DNA from: Epiperipatus broadwayi
Lineage: Eukaryota > Onychophora > Udeonychophora > Euonychophora > Peripatidae
Length of the DNA: 64,000 nucleotides
Assembly: GCA_028023455.1 (NCBI GenBank)
Contig: JAQFVV010000158.1
Location: 930,001 to 994,000 of the forward strand
Direction of reading: 5' to 3'
Each line of letters opens with the position of its first letter. The stretch's first letter is position 1. A program made the translations under genes and the position numbers. Positions 47,628-58,140 of the stretch are shown in pieces. The notes beneath the pieces are model-generated. The model was given only the letters and a program-made list of their open reading frames with translations, made no database searches and was not told the origin of the DNA.

Positions 47628-47684
47628 GGCATCCATTGATTGCTCTGGCTTGCAGAGTGACAATACTGTATGGAGAGTTTTGCC
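47628..47684 (+). repeat. Dispersed repeat fragment shared with 5642-5698
   Basis: CATCCATTGATTGCTCTGG and TACTGTATGGAGAGTTTTG match the sequence just upstream of the CR1-like LINE (CATCCATTGATTACTCTGG and TACTGTATGGAGAGTTTTG), with small changes between them. It may be a LINE 5' fragment or a separate small repeat that lies next to the LINE. Confidence 0.65.
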
Positions 47685-47699
47685 TGTTTTAATAACCTA

Positions 47700-49562
47700 T
47701 TATAAAGTAAATAAACACATCAAAATTAAATTTATAAAATAATTTTCCATTGCAAGTTTTAAAGTTTGTTACAATAGATAAATAATTTTGTCTTTTAAAA
47801 CGTGTCATTTACTCATGCCAAATAATATACCATTTAACTTAAAAAAATTGAGATTTTTTTTTAAAAAAAAGAATAGCAAGGTTGGGCAATAATACACACA
47901 CATTGTAATTCTACTAAAAACAGAAATTTTATCCGTGTCAGTTTTTATAAAAAAAAATTACTCATTTTTACTTAAATATTTAGAGTATAAAATTTCAATT
48001 TAGTCTTTAAATTTTGAAAGCCAGTGCATATATATCTAAATGTATGATTGCTACTATTAAGGATATTGAGTATTTTAAATAAGATATCAGAATGTAGGTG
48101 TTTATATTTATAATTGTTTGTTAGAGATAGTGTGCATTTTGTATTATATATATGTTTTTATTTTAATGATTCACTTATAGGCTAAGTCTTCTAATTAAAC
48201 TTCAATATTTATTGATGTTACTCAATGCTTATATTATTATTTAAATTGAAAAAAATATATATTACTATTGATTAATTAATATAGATCAGTGAAGTTTTGC
48301 CTTATGTATTTTACTATATTTTTAGATTGGAATTTTTTAAGTCATTAGCTTGAATAGCAGAATGAGAATAAAAACTAGCTACTAGATTGATATATTCACA
48401 ATCAAATCTTGTCTACACAAAATTCAATAAATCACAAAGTAAATCATGAAGATCTAATCTCATTCCTGTATAATCTCTATTGATATTACTCAGTGTTTAA
48501 TTTATTCTTCAAGTTGAAAAAAATTGCATCACTGATTAAGTAAATATAAATCTGAATTTCTGCATTGGTTCTTTACTATATTTTGCAATCTATTGGTCTC
48601 AAACTGCTATTCATTTAGCAGAGATTATAAAATACAAGTTTAGCATACTTATTTTTGTTAGGATATAAATTATTTCTTTGTAATTATATATTAAACTAAT
48701 TTAAATTGTTAAATATTTTTAAGAAAATATATACTTTACTTGTATTTTTCCAAATACATTTAAATATTAATAAAGCCATGCATATATATACCAGTGATTA
48801 TATATTTGATTGGAAGGTGTGGGTGGCAAAGAAGAAGAAATTCTAAAAGTAACTATTCATAGTATAAGTCAACTTAATATGATAATCCATAATGTGTGCT
48901 ATTATGAACGAATGAATGTATTTAGAATATAAATTAAGATTTGAACTTTTAACATTGTTAAGATAATCATAAATTACTTTTTTTCTATTACTATTTTCAA
49001 ACTTTTAAATTATCACCAATTTTGCAGCCAATTAATAATGATTTTCATAAGTATTTTTTTCAATAATCAAAAATTTTAGTCTTCAGTTTTATATATGGGA
49101 TTCACTTTTTGTTTTAATTTGAGGTTTCTTTTAATTTAATAAAATTCTAAATACTGTTATTTTTTTTAATAGTGCTGTGTCCTTCTTTAGGTATTAATTA
49201 CTTTTTTTTTTTGTTAATGCATCATCTTGAGAAGTTATTCCATCTTTGATTATAAGTTTTATTATACATCCTTTGTCTTATAAATATTAATTATACACAT
49301 TATGTAATCTATGTCAATGCTATGGTAATTTTCTTAATAACTTTATTGTAATCTCATCACAGTTTACTTTAATTTTAAGACAATTTTTAATTGTGTAATT
49401 ATTCATTTTCATATTATTAATATCTTTGTTATTTGCTGATATTATTCATTTATCCAAGAAATCTGAATTTATAAAAGCAAGATGGCAAAATATTTTCAAA
49501 ATTAAGTTTAGGCCAAACTTAGCACTATTTTGGTTCATTTTTTCTCTTTTGTTGATTGTTAA
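47700..49562. other. Intergenic, diverged duplication, no gene
   Basis: This is A+T-rich downstream sequence. About 48200-48365 and 48475-48640 look like diverged direct copies: both have TATTGAT(G/A)TTACTCA(A/G)TG, AAATTGAAAAAAAT-like text and TTTACTATATTTT. No coding content was seen. Confidence 0.4.
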
Positions 49563-49842
49563 ATATGTTTCTAAATTTACAGTAATTAATTATTTTTAAC
49601 AATTTAGTATAGCTACCACATTAACTCTTTAACTCTTTCAGTCTTTAATCATTTTCTTTAGGACTTGGATCTTTGAAATGTAGCAGATCACAGCTACTGA
49701 GTTATTGGCAATTATATGTTTCTAAATTTACAGTTTAGTATAGCTACCACATTAACTCTTTCCAGTCTTTAATCATTTTCTTTAGGACTTGGACCTTTGA
49801 AATGTAGCAGATCACAGCTACTGAGTTATTGCCAATTATATT
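49563..49842 (+). repeat. Tandem duplication, about 130-150 bp units
   Basis: Unit 1 (49563-49713) and unit 2 (49714-49842) share ATATGTTTCTAAATTTACAG, TTTAGTATAGCTACCACA, TCTTTAATCATTTTCTTTAG and GAAATGTAGCAGATCACAGC, with very few substitutions. Unit 2 lacks about 20 bp after the first block and a short CTTTAACT segment. Confidence 0.92.
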
Positions 49843-50391
49843 ACACCTAGGTGCTTATGTATTAGATTCTTTCTTAAAAAGTATGTTTGACTTTATTTAT
49901 TTCATTGTACAATTATTTTCTATTTTTTATTTGATTAGAAATGATTTTAATTATATAACTATTGAAATACTGTATTTTTATATCCACTTATATTTTAAAA
50001 GGGCCAGCACTTTCTACATTATGATCTGGATTAAAAGAAATGCCGTTTATCTTCAACCCATTCGTGGTTTCTGATTTATTTAACAAATAGTATAAGCATT
50101 AATTGTTTATTTCCTGCTCAGTGCTTCCATAAGTCTAAATGACATAACTGTTGATTGAATAAATACAATTATGAAATATCAAAATTTATTTTAGCCCGTA
50201 AATATTATCTAGAATTTTTTGTCGTATATTAAAATGCCATAATTAGATATTTGCGAAGGTCATGTGTTTTCAACTTCAATAACTTCTTTAAACAAACAAA
50301 TGCATTTTATTAGACTTTTTTTTTTTTTGTTATTATAATAATATCTTCCACGTTTTATAAGATTCATTATTCAATTTCATCTTTTCAGATC
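49843..50391. other. Intergenic, no gene seen
   Basis: This is A+T-rich sequence. The 81-codon open frame at 49829-50074 has no recognisable features. Confidence 0.5.
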
Positions 50392-50771
50392 TTTTTTTTT
50401 TTCTCAGGGGTGAAAGTTTATTCATAAAAAACAAATACAGTTAGAAAAAGGGATGATTATATGGTAAATTGAAATTTCAGGAGCAACATGGTAAGAGGGG
50501 AAGGATACATGTGAAAAGGGAATGGGAACTGGATAGGGGAAAGGGTGTGTAACCCAAGCCAGTCTGGGATGCATGTCTTCGTTGAGCAAACACCACATGG
50601 GTCACAAACATTTAACTGGTTGAGTCCTATGACAGAGGTTGAGAGGATGGGAGTTGGAGGATTGCCCAAATGTCTGTGAAGAGTGGAGGTGGGGCTAGTT
50701 TGGTATGCGAATTAGGTCTAATAGTTTTTTTGATTCACTGAGTATACTCTCTGGTCAAAAATAATAGCACA

Positions 50772-51080
50772 TCAGAGCAACCAGAATGCATAGATGAGAA
50801 AAATTGATAATCTGACAGTTGCATAGACCCCTGTTTCTATGGATTCTTGGAGGTTGAAAATGGTGTTCCTGTGCGAGGAAAGGCAGGAGTTGATGACACG
50901 TCTCACTTCAAGCAAAAAGGGACATTTAAGTAGGAAGTGCTGCAGCATTTCATTGTTGGTTTTACAGAGCTGGCATAGGGAAGAGATCTTGGTGAAACCC
51001 TTACAGTTGACCAAAAATTGATTGTTGGGAAGGGAGTGAAGGTTGATTTTGAGGAGGAAATTCGAGGAATTTTGTCTCAA
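50772..51080 (-). pseudogene. Tx1/L1-like ORF2 C-terminal zinc motif
   Basis: The 102-residue stretch contains SLCQLCKTNNEMLQHFLLKC followed by PFLLEVRRVI. This is the CxxC...HxxxxC zinc-binding motif found after the reverse transcriptase in many LINEs. Confidence 0.75.
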
Positions 51081-51104
51081 GAGACCACATTTTGAATTTG
51101 CGGA

Positions 51105-52640
51105 TTAATTGAGCATTGCTAAGTTTGAGGAATGTAGGGGAAACAATGGAGAAGACTGGTCTGATTGAAAACCTCCCAGTACTTTAATTTGCAGCTGATG
51201 GATGGTATAACTAAGCCAGCCTTTTTTAGGATGTTGGCGGTGAGTGAGGTCCATTGACCTGGGCCTGCCACTGGGAGGAGGCGGGTTGGTGGATGTGATA
51301 ATGATATGCACAAGGTTGGCAGGAAAGTGGCTTAGGAGCATGAGGATAATGTTGTGAGATCTCTGGATCAGAAGAGTGTCAATGGAATGCAGGACCAACC
51401 CATTGAGGTTTTTAGGAAAAGTTCTTTTTAGACTGATGGCCACCACCTTTTTGCCCCAGAGAAAATGGGTACAAAGGGCATTGATTTTGGATATAAAGGA
51501 ATGAGGAAATAATATGCTATTTTGGGAAACAGTAGAAGATTGAGGAGGGTGGACTTTTCCATAAAGCGAGAGGTAGATGCCTGTGATAGCGCTGAGGGTG
51601 GATGATATGCTTTGATACAGTGCGGTTTGGACCTGTACCATCATGTTCTTAAGAGACAGCATGAGGGGGATTTCAAGGAAGTTGGGTGGCTTGGTTGAAG
51701 ATGGAAGGGATTTGTTTACCGGAAGATAGTTGCCAGGCCACTGATTTGTCACTGCTAAATTTCAGCCTGTATGTTTTGGTATACCAGGTGAGGATCTGTC
51801 GAAGCTTGAGGATTAGATCGACTGAGGGAAGGAACCCAACCATGTCATCTATGTAAGCAAGGCATTTGATGCTTTTTCTCAATCCAGGAATGAGGATGCC
51901 TGGGAGGTCATGTTCCAGTCTGAGCAACAAGGGATTCAGAAATGCAGTGAACAACAAAGTGTTCAGCTAGGAACCTTGAGGGATGGATAAGTTAGTGTGA
52001 AGCCGGGAGCAACTTTCCCCATCCAGGGTAACTAGAATTTCTCTGTTGGACAGGAGATTATGGAGAATGGACAGGAGGGCCCCTGGAATGTTAACGTCCC
52101 TGAGGACACCAAGGAGCAGGTCGACCCTAACAAAGTTGAAGTTGCTTGGATGTCTAATTGGACTGATGGGTCTGCCACTTCAAGACCGCCTAATATCCTC
52201 AGTGGTCATCTTAGTGTGGCAGCCACAAGAATGGAGTGCCTCTTACAAAATCTGTGAGGCAGAAAGGGCAGGAAGTATGAATTGTTTTAGAGACTGATGG
52301 ATAGACTCAATAAGTTTTATGAGCAGAGGGTTTGTCAAAATGGCTGATCTTTCTTAAGGAAAGGAACCAATGTTACTTGATAGAGACCTCTATGATGGAA
52401 GCACCTGAGGCCAGCTTGTTGATCATGTTGAGAGTGATAAGGATCGTGAACTGACTTAGGTGGAGAAGGAGGAACTTGGGGATGACATAAGGACCGGTGG
52501 ATGTGGTCAGGGAAGCTTTTCAGTTTGTTAAGTAGCATGGCCTGGGTGAGGCCAGAATCAGAATTGACATTCAAGATTGATGGCATAGTAGAAGGAGGGA
52601 TGTCAGCTTTGAGAAGCATGTGCTTGTAATGGTTTCTCAA
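51105..52640 (-). pseudogene. Tx1/L1-like ORF2 reverse transcriptase region
   Basis: The minus-strand pieces include LTQAMLLNKLKSFPDHIH, VTLDGESCSRLHTNLSIPQG, LLFTAFLNPLLLRLEHDLPG and KCLAYIDDMVGFLPSVDL. YIDD is the catalytic motif and IPQG corresponds to the QG block. LTWYTKTYRLKFSSDKSVAW follows, as in L1-type polymerases. The 215-residue piece (51105-51752) covers the thumb and connection region. Confidence 0.75.
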
Positions 52641-52649
52641 ATGGAGTAA

Positions 52650-53745
52650 TTCCTGACCTATGTAGGATTTGTTGCCAACCGTAATGGACTAGGGGGTAGT
52701 TTGCTTCCTGTGGGAACCAAGAGCCCACCCCCAGGTAAGTTCTGGTCCAACAATGCTGATTCCCCTGTACCTTTGGATGCGTTTGACTGAGATATACTTG
52801 CCCAAGACCTTTTGAGCATTGCGTTATTGAAGTTTCAGTTGGATGATAGTGCTAATGTTTAACAGTCCACTCTCCTGATCATTCAGTTGCTCTGAAATTT
52901 TGTCCATGGAAGCCAGCAACTTGAGTGACCCTCGGGAATTCCAGGTGTATTTGTGGATGGCAGCTTGCAGGATTTCCACAAATGCCAACCATGCAGGTAT
53001 GGGCTCCATTTAAAGGATATGATTTTATGAAGATATATATAAATTTCTGAAAGCAATGCTATTGTTGTATTTTGTTTGTTGAGGAATCGTATTGTTCTTC
53101 AGAGGCCAAGGTTTACTGGGGGCCAGAGTTAATATCAAGGGAAAAGTAATGCCTTGTGATCTGAAAAAGGTATGGTGTGGAGTTGGGCTGATTCAATCAT
53201 GAAATGGAGATCAGGAGAATAGAATGTTAAATCAATGAGAGTCTGATGCTTACAGGTGTAGAAAAAGTATGCATGGTCTGGGAAAAAGCCCCGGCCACAC
53301 ATTAAGCCCCTGGAAAAGAGATGTAGTTCTTTCTGAAGGACTGGTAGTTGATTCGGTGAATAATAGATTTAATGAAGATGTTACTGTCATTGGACGGCAG
53401 ATATAAATAAATGACAAAACTTCTGAAGTGCCCAAATTGTACCTCCCAAGATAATAGAGTGAGCATTGACATGTATGATGGAAAAGGTGGAGGGAGGGGC
53501 ACGTTTATTAATGAGGATGACAAATTTCTCCAGCAGAAGTCAAGGCTGTGGAATACTTGAATAGATCAAAGGTGGACAAAGTGGATTAAATCCTATAGTT
53601 AAAGTGAGTGGAGAGTTTAATTTCGGCAAGGAAGAGGATATTGTGAGAGTTGAATTCAAACCAATGTTTGAGAGCGAGGAGCTTATTGATTGAATTAAGG
53701 CCCTGAATGTTTAAACCAACAACAGAGATAAGCATATGGTGACCT
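52650..53745 (-). pseudogene. Tx1/L1-like ORF2 endonuclease region
   Basis: From about 53735 the minus strand reads MLISVVGLNIQGLNSINKLL, ALKHWFEFNSHNILFLAEIK, the usual start of an exonuclease-endonuclease-phosphatase domain (N near start, E in the AEIK block). Further down come SFVIYLYLPSNDSNIFIKSI and SDHKALLFPLILTLAPSKPW. SDH is the catalytic His block. Frames shift between these pieces. Confidence 0.65.
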
Positions 53746-53751
53746 CAAGAT

Positions 53752-55735
53752 GGACATAAAGGAATGGATAACAGTAGGAATTTGGAAAAATTTTTGGTGG
53801 GCAGGGATGAACTGGGCTGGGAGAGGTGAGGAGCACAGTTCTTTCCTCTCTTGTCAAGAATTGCATAATGATTCATTCTTGATGTCACTTGATGAACCAC
53901 TGTCCGAGAAAAAATTTCAGCAGGGGAAGGTGAGAGTGCAGAGGAGGCCAACTAGGCCTGGGTTGAAACCAGGGAATTCTCCGCTGAAAGAATTCTTTTC
54001 CTTGTAAGTTCTCTATATCTGAGACTTACCCTGGGTTCCAGAAGAGGATCTATTATGGTTTCACTGGGAATGTCCAGGATGGAATTCTGCCTGTCAGAGT
54101 TTGTGCCACTATCAGCTAGGTTAGGGTGTGCACGCTTTTGAGGTTTGTTGTTTGTCGTAAAAGGGCCAGAGTTGGTAGACTCAGGCAGGATGATTTCTGA
54201 GTTTGAGTTAGTGGACATGTTCATCAAGAAGGAGGGTTCTGTGGTGGAGCTGTAACCAAGAGTGGTAGGCTGTGAGTGAATTCGAAAATTTTGTGGCCTA
54301 GAGAAAGCTGGAGTCTTACTAGAAGGTAAGATGGTGGCTGAATGCTGAAAGGTTAAATTATTATCAGATGGAGATTAGCTGAGGAAGGAAGTATTTGTAG
54401 CTGTGCGAAGCACAGATGTGATTTAGGCCCTTTTTCTGGCAAGAGTTGCATTTTTTTAGGGTGCAGTCCCGAATCAGGTGGTTGCGGTATTTGCAGATGA
54501 AATATTGTGGCCCGATCCCCTTAATCGAGATGATCAATAGACCTTTTTTAAGGATGGATTGAAATGAGACTGTGTTTGTGAAGGTGAGGTCATTGGTGAG
54601 AGAATCCCTAAGGTACTCAAATGAGATAATGTCCGAATGCCTTGAGATATTTCTGTAGGTGCTGCCTTTCCATCTCTATGTGACAGTTTTTGATAAACCC
54701 CTTAAGTATGGCTGGTCTATTGGTGTCTATTGCAACCAGGAACATATTGTGTAAAAATTTGAGTCTGTTTTTGAAGGCTTGCCTTTGTATTGTGTTGTGA
54801 AACTTGCATGTATTGGTCAGATTTTATGTATACTATCAATAAGAGTGTGGAGTTCATAAGGTCATAGAGTTGATGTGCTGGAAATTTGTGGAGTCCACAT
54901 TGCAAATCTGTAACTGCCAAAATGACCGAACTGTCACTCTGGTAGCAACGAAGTGACTTGAAGAGGAGCGGTGGAACTGTGGTTAAGTTGTTCTAAGATC
55001 ACAGTGTGATTCTCTGGTGTGAGTTATTTAGTAGGAATGATTGAGTTATTTAGTAGAAAATGATTATTGCTGAGGTGTTTGATTGGTGATTGTGAGGATT
55101 GTCCTCATCAAGGCCCCACAGATTTTGAAGGAGCTCAGCTTGGCATGTTTGTGATATGGTTATATTGGGATTTTTTGGTACGGTGCTAGATGCAGCCTCA
55201 GCATAGGAATTAGCGAAAACTTGCTGTAGTTTTAGGGAGCTGGTCATGGAAGGATGGTTAATAAGGGATGGCTCTATAGTGCAACTGATTTTAGTGGGAG
55301 TAATGTTGGCAGACTTGATTGCACTGGTAGATTGACATGGGGAATCATCATCTTTGGAGTATTTATCATGTGTTAGGTTTTTAGAGGATTCAGAGATGGC
55401 TGAGGTTTCTACATTATACTTAAGTGTAACAGGCTGCTTTTTCCACCCATAGGTTGAAATTTTTAGTGCTCACAGTTGTGCTTGGAGCAACATTATTATT
55501 GGTCAGATTAATATTTTTGGATTGCTTTTTGCCTTTGATGGGGCAAGCCTCAGCCTAGAGAGGAGGAAAATCCAGAGCGTCAGGAAATGGAGACCTTGAA
55601 TTAGGTTCTTTGCTGATGGTGTCTTTAAATTAGTTTTCTTTGGAATTTAATTTAGGTAACATTTTTGGAAGTTTTTAAAGTATTTGTTGTTGTGAATTAG
55701 GTTTTTGCACATTTTTGCCACAAGGGGCGGTGGCC
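53752..55735 (-). pseudogene. Tx1/L1-like ORF1 with zinc knuckles
   Basis: It begins near 55735 with MATAPCGKNVQKPNSQQQIL and has frequent stops. At about 54417-54520 the minus strand reads FICKYRNHLIRDCTLKKC then NSCQKKGLNHIC, a degraded pair of CCHC knuckles as in LINE gag-like ORF1 proteins, which bind RNA. The best-kept open stretches are 55050-55247 and 53952-54227, the latter Ser/Thr/Pro-rich. Confidence 0.6.
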
Positions 55736-55745
55736 ATCTTTAAAC

Positions 55746-56653
55746 TGTTTGGAAGAGTTAAGAATTATACAAAGAAACAATTTTGAAATGGAAAGCTAAA
55801 GAATTTGATTTAAAAAATGAAGCAAATCCATACTGGAGAGATTGTTAATGTTAATTTTAGTTTGCTAATGCAAAAAATTTATTAGAATTTTAGGCAGTTT
55901 ATGGGGGGGGGAGAAAAGAAAATCGTTTTTAATGATCAAAATAACTTTTTTATCAAATTAACATTAATTGAAAAATCTCATTCTTGTAACAGAATTAAAC
56001 ATTTTTATATCATTGCTAAATCTTTCATAAAATATTTAAGCATTTCTCCATAAAACTGCTTTTGTATTATTATTACTGCCTGTTATCCATCCAGGTTTAA
56101 ATAGACTTTACATTCATTATTTTCACTGGTGCTTATTTGGTGATTATGTTATCTTTAAAAAATGCAACAAGGTTTTTATAAAAATACTTAATTTTTTTCA
56201 AATTTTGCCATCAATAAAGATACATCTGAAAATTTTTCTTCTAAATTCAACAAAAATTTTAAGGTTTGAATTTCACATTTTTAAAAAAATTAGCTTTGAA
56301 ATGCCATTGATAATAATTGAAGTTTTACTGTCTGAATAGTTATCCAAAAAAGTTTTTTTTTGCATTTTGGTAGAAATAATATAGTGTTTAAATCAAATGA
56401 CAGGTCGTTAAATTTGTTTATATTTATTATATATTGTCAATTACTCTATTACTTTTTAATATTAAAATAAATTAAATTATTCATAGTTCCTATTTTCCCA
56501 TATTTATTTTACTTTATAAATATTTTTTTTTATTTACATACTTTATTGTGTGAAGAAAATTTATGATATTTGAAATTCTGAATCTTATCGTTTTGATGTT
56601 AAACACTCAGGCAGAGTTATTACTGGCATTACTAATGAATCATTTTTGGTATT
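55746..56653. other. Intergenic, no gene seen
   Basis: This is A+T-rich with a G run near 55902-55911. Nothing was recognised up to the TIR element. Confidence 0.5.
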
Positions 56654-58140
56654 TGTCTATTAGCAGCCATACATCACTTGATGGCGCTGTTTCTCTTCAA
56701 AAACCTATTAATATAACATTTTCAGGCCTTCCTCTTTTTTTTAACTTTGGAAAATTTACGTTATTGTTAGCATTCTAAATTTAAAAATGTTTTTTGTGTT
56801 TTTTTTTTTTTAATTTTGTTAAAACATTTAATGTACTAGTACAAGAATAACATTATTCTTATAATACTAAATTAAATGTTTAATCAAAAGGTAAACAAAA
56901 AAATTGTCTTTTTATTTCAAAATTTACATTATTCTTTTAATAGTAAATTAAACGTTTCAACCAAAATTTAAAAAAAAAACAAACCAAAATACTTCATTAC
57001 AAAAGGAATCAAACCCAAAGAAAAAAGTTTTCTTTTTATTTCCAAATTTACGTTACTCTTCTAATAGTAAATTCAAACGTTGAAACAAAACTAAAAAACA
57101 ATCCAAAACACTTCATGAAAAAAGTAATCAAACCCACAACAAAACAGTTTTCCTTTGGATTTCCAAATTGACATTATTCTTCTACTAGGAAATTAAAGGT
57201 TTAAACAAAAATTCAAAAACAAAAATTAAAAAAAAAAACAGCCTAAAACACTTCATTAAAAAAGGAATCAAACACAAAAAAACACACATCCTTGGATTGC
57301 CAAATTTACGTTATTCAAACAATACTAACATTCAATGTTTAAACCAAATTCGAAAACAACCGAAAATACTTCATGAAAACAGTAATCAGCTGACTTCGTT
57401 TTTTTACACTGCCACTGATGAAAAGGAAAAAACAAACCCAAACACTTTTATTTCCAAAACATCCTTAAACGTTAAACAAAAGTAAAAAAACCAACTCAAC
57501 CAAAAAAATTCATTAGCCGATGTTTTTGTATTTTATCAGCCGACTTGGTTTTTAAATCTGTAATACAAGTGCCAAAAAAACCTCTTTGGATCGATTCCAT
57601 CAACAACAACAATAATGTTTTTATATTCAAACACAAAAAACGAAAATAAAATCTCTGTGTAAGACCAAAAATGTCTTTTGAAACTACTGATTGTGTACAG
57701 CCAGCCATCTCGGTGAGAATGTGAAATTTGGCATGAATCCACCACATTGCGCTCTGAAAAAAGCCTTTCCAAATTTGTAGCAGCTTCCAAGATGCAAAGG
57801 GAAGTGCGCGACAGAGTGATAATTATTATTACATGATACTACTACAGTTGGTGTGCAATACAATGATTTTGGAAAGAATTTCAACACTTGTTGAACAACA
57901 GACACCCTCATATCAAACGGTAGCGAACTCTCATTATGAAACATATGCATAAAGCATGGTTACACATAGCTAGGTGTACCATTTCTGTGCTTTTTCACAG
58001 AGAATGACACCATCACATGGCCCAAAACATCTTATGAAGGTAGTGTTGTAATAGCCGTAGTTTTGGCCACATAAACTGCATATTTCTGTGTTTTTATACA
58101 GAAACAGCGCCATCAAGTGATGTATAGCTGCTAATAGACA
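56654..58140. mobile_element. Non-autonomous TIR element with internal minisatellite
   Basis: The terminal inverted repeats at 56654-56694 and 58100-58140 match at 40 of 41 positions (TGTCTATTAGCAGC...ATGGCGCTGTTTCT). The element is 1487 bp. Inside are four or five imperfect tandem copies of a 120-140-bp unit (56825-57390). Near the right end is a degenerate direct copy of the terminal motif (TTTCTGTGCTTTTTCACAGA with CACCATCACATGG at 57982-58020). No transposase was recognised. The open frames at 57496-57950 (minus) overlap in different frames and match nothing known. No target-site duplication is obvious. Confidence 0.7.
56825..57390. repeat. Minisatellite, 120-140-bp unit, 4-5 imperfect copies
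   Basis: The recurring core is CCAAATTTACGTTATTCTTCT, then AATAGTAAATTAAACGTTT, a run of A-rich sequence, and AAACACTTCATGAAAA(A)GTAATC. Copies start at about 56921, 57040, 57161 and 57299, with a weaker one near 56845. The spacings are about 119, 121 and 138 nt. Confidence 0.8.

Larger units (their letters stand above)
50392..55745 (-). mobile_element. Tx1/L1-like non-LTR retrotransposon (LINE), minus strand, inactive
   Basis: This is a G+C-richer stretch with LINE organisation on the minus strand. It holds an ORF1 with CCHC-type zinc knuckles (about 54000-55735), then ORF2 with endonuclease (about 53050-53740), reverse transcriptase (about 51680-52640) and a C-terminal zinc motif (50772-51080). 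The 3' end has AATAAA (50417-50422 on the minus strand) followed by a short A tail, seen as the T run at 50391-50402. Many stops and frameshifts disable it. The order of modules and the reverse transcriptase wording point to the L1/Tx1 group. No target-site duplication was found. Confidence 0.75.

Noticed and set aside
50839-54007. Plus-strand open frames at 50839-51021, 52046-52297 and 53750-54007
   Set aside because: They lie opposite the minus-strand LINE coding region and show no domains, so they are shadows.
57496-57950. Minus-strand open frames inside the TIR element as a transposase
   Set aside because: The three frames overlap each other, are under 90 codons and show no catalytic motif.
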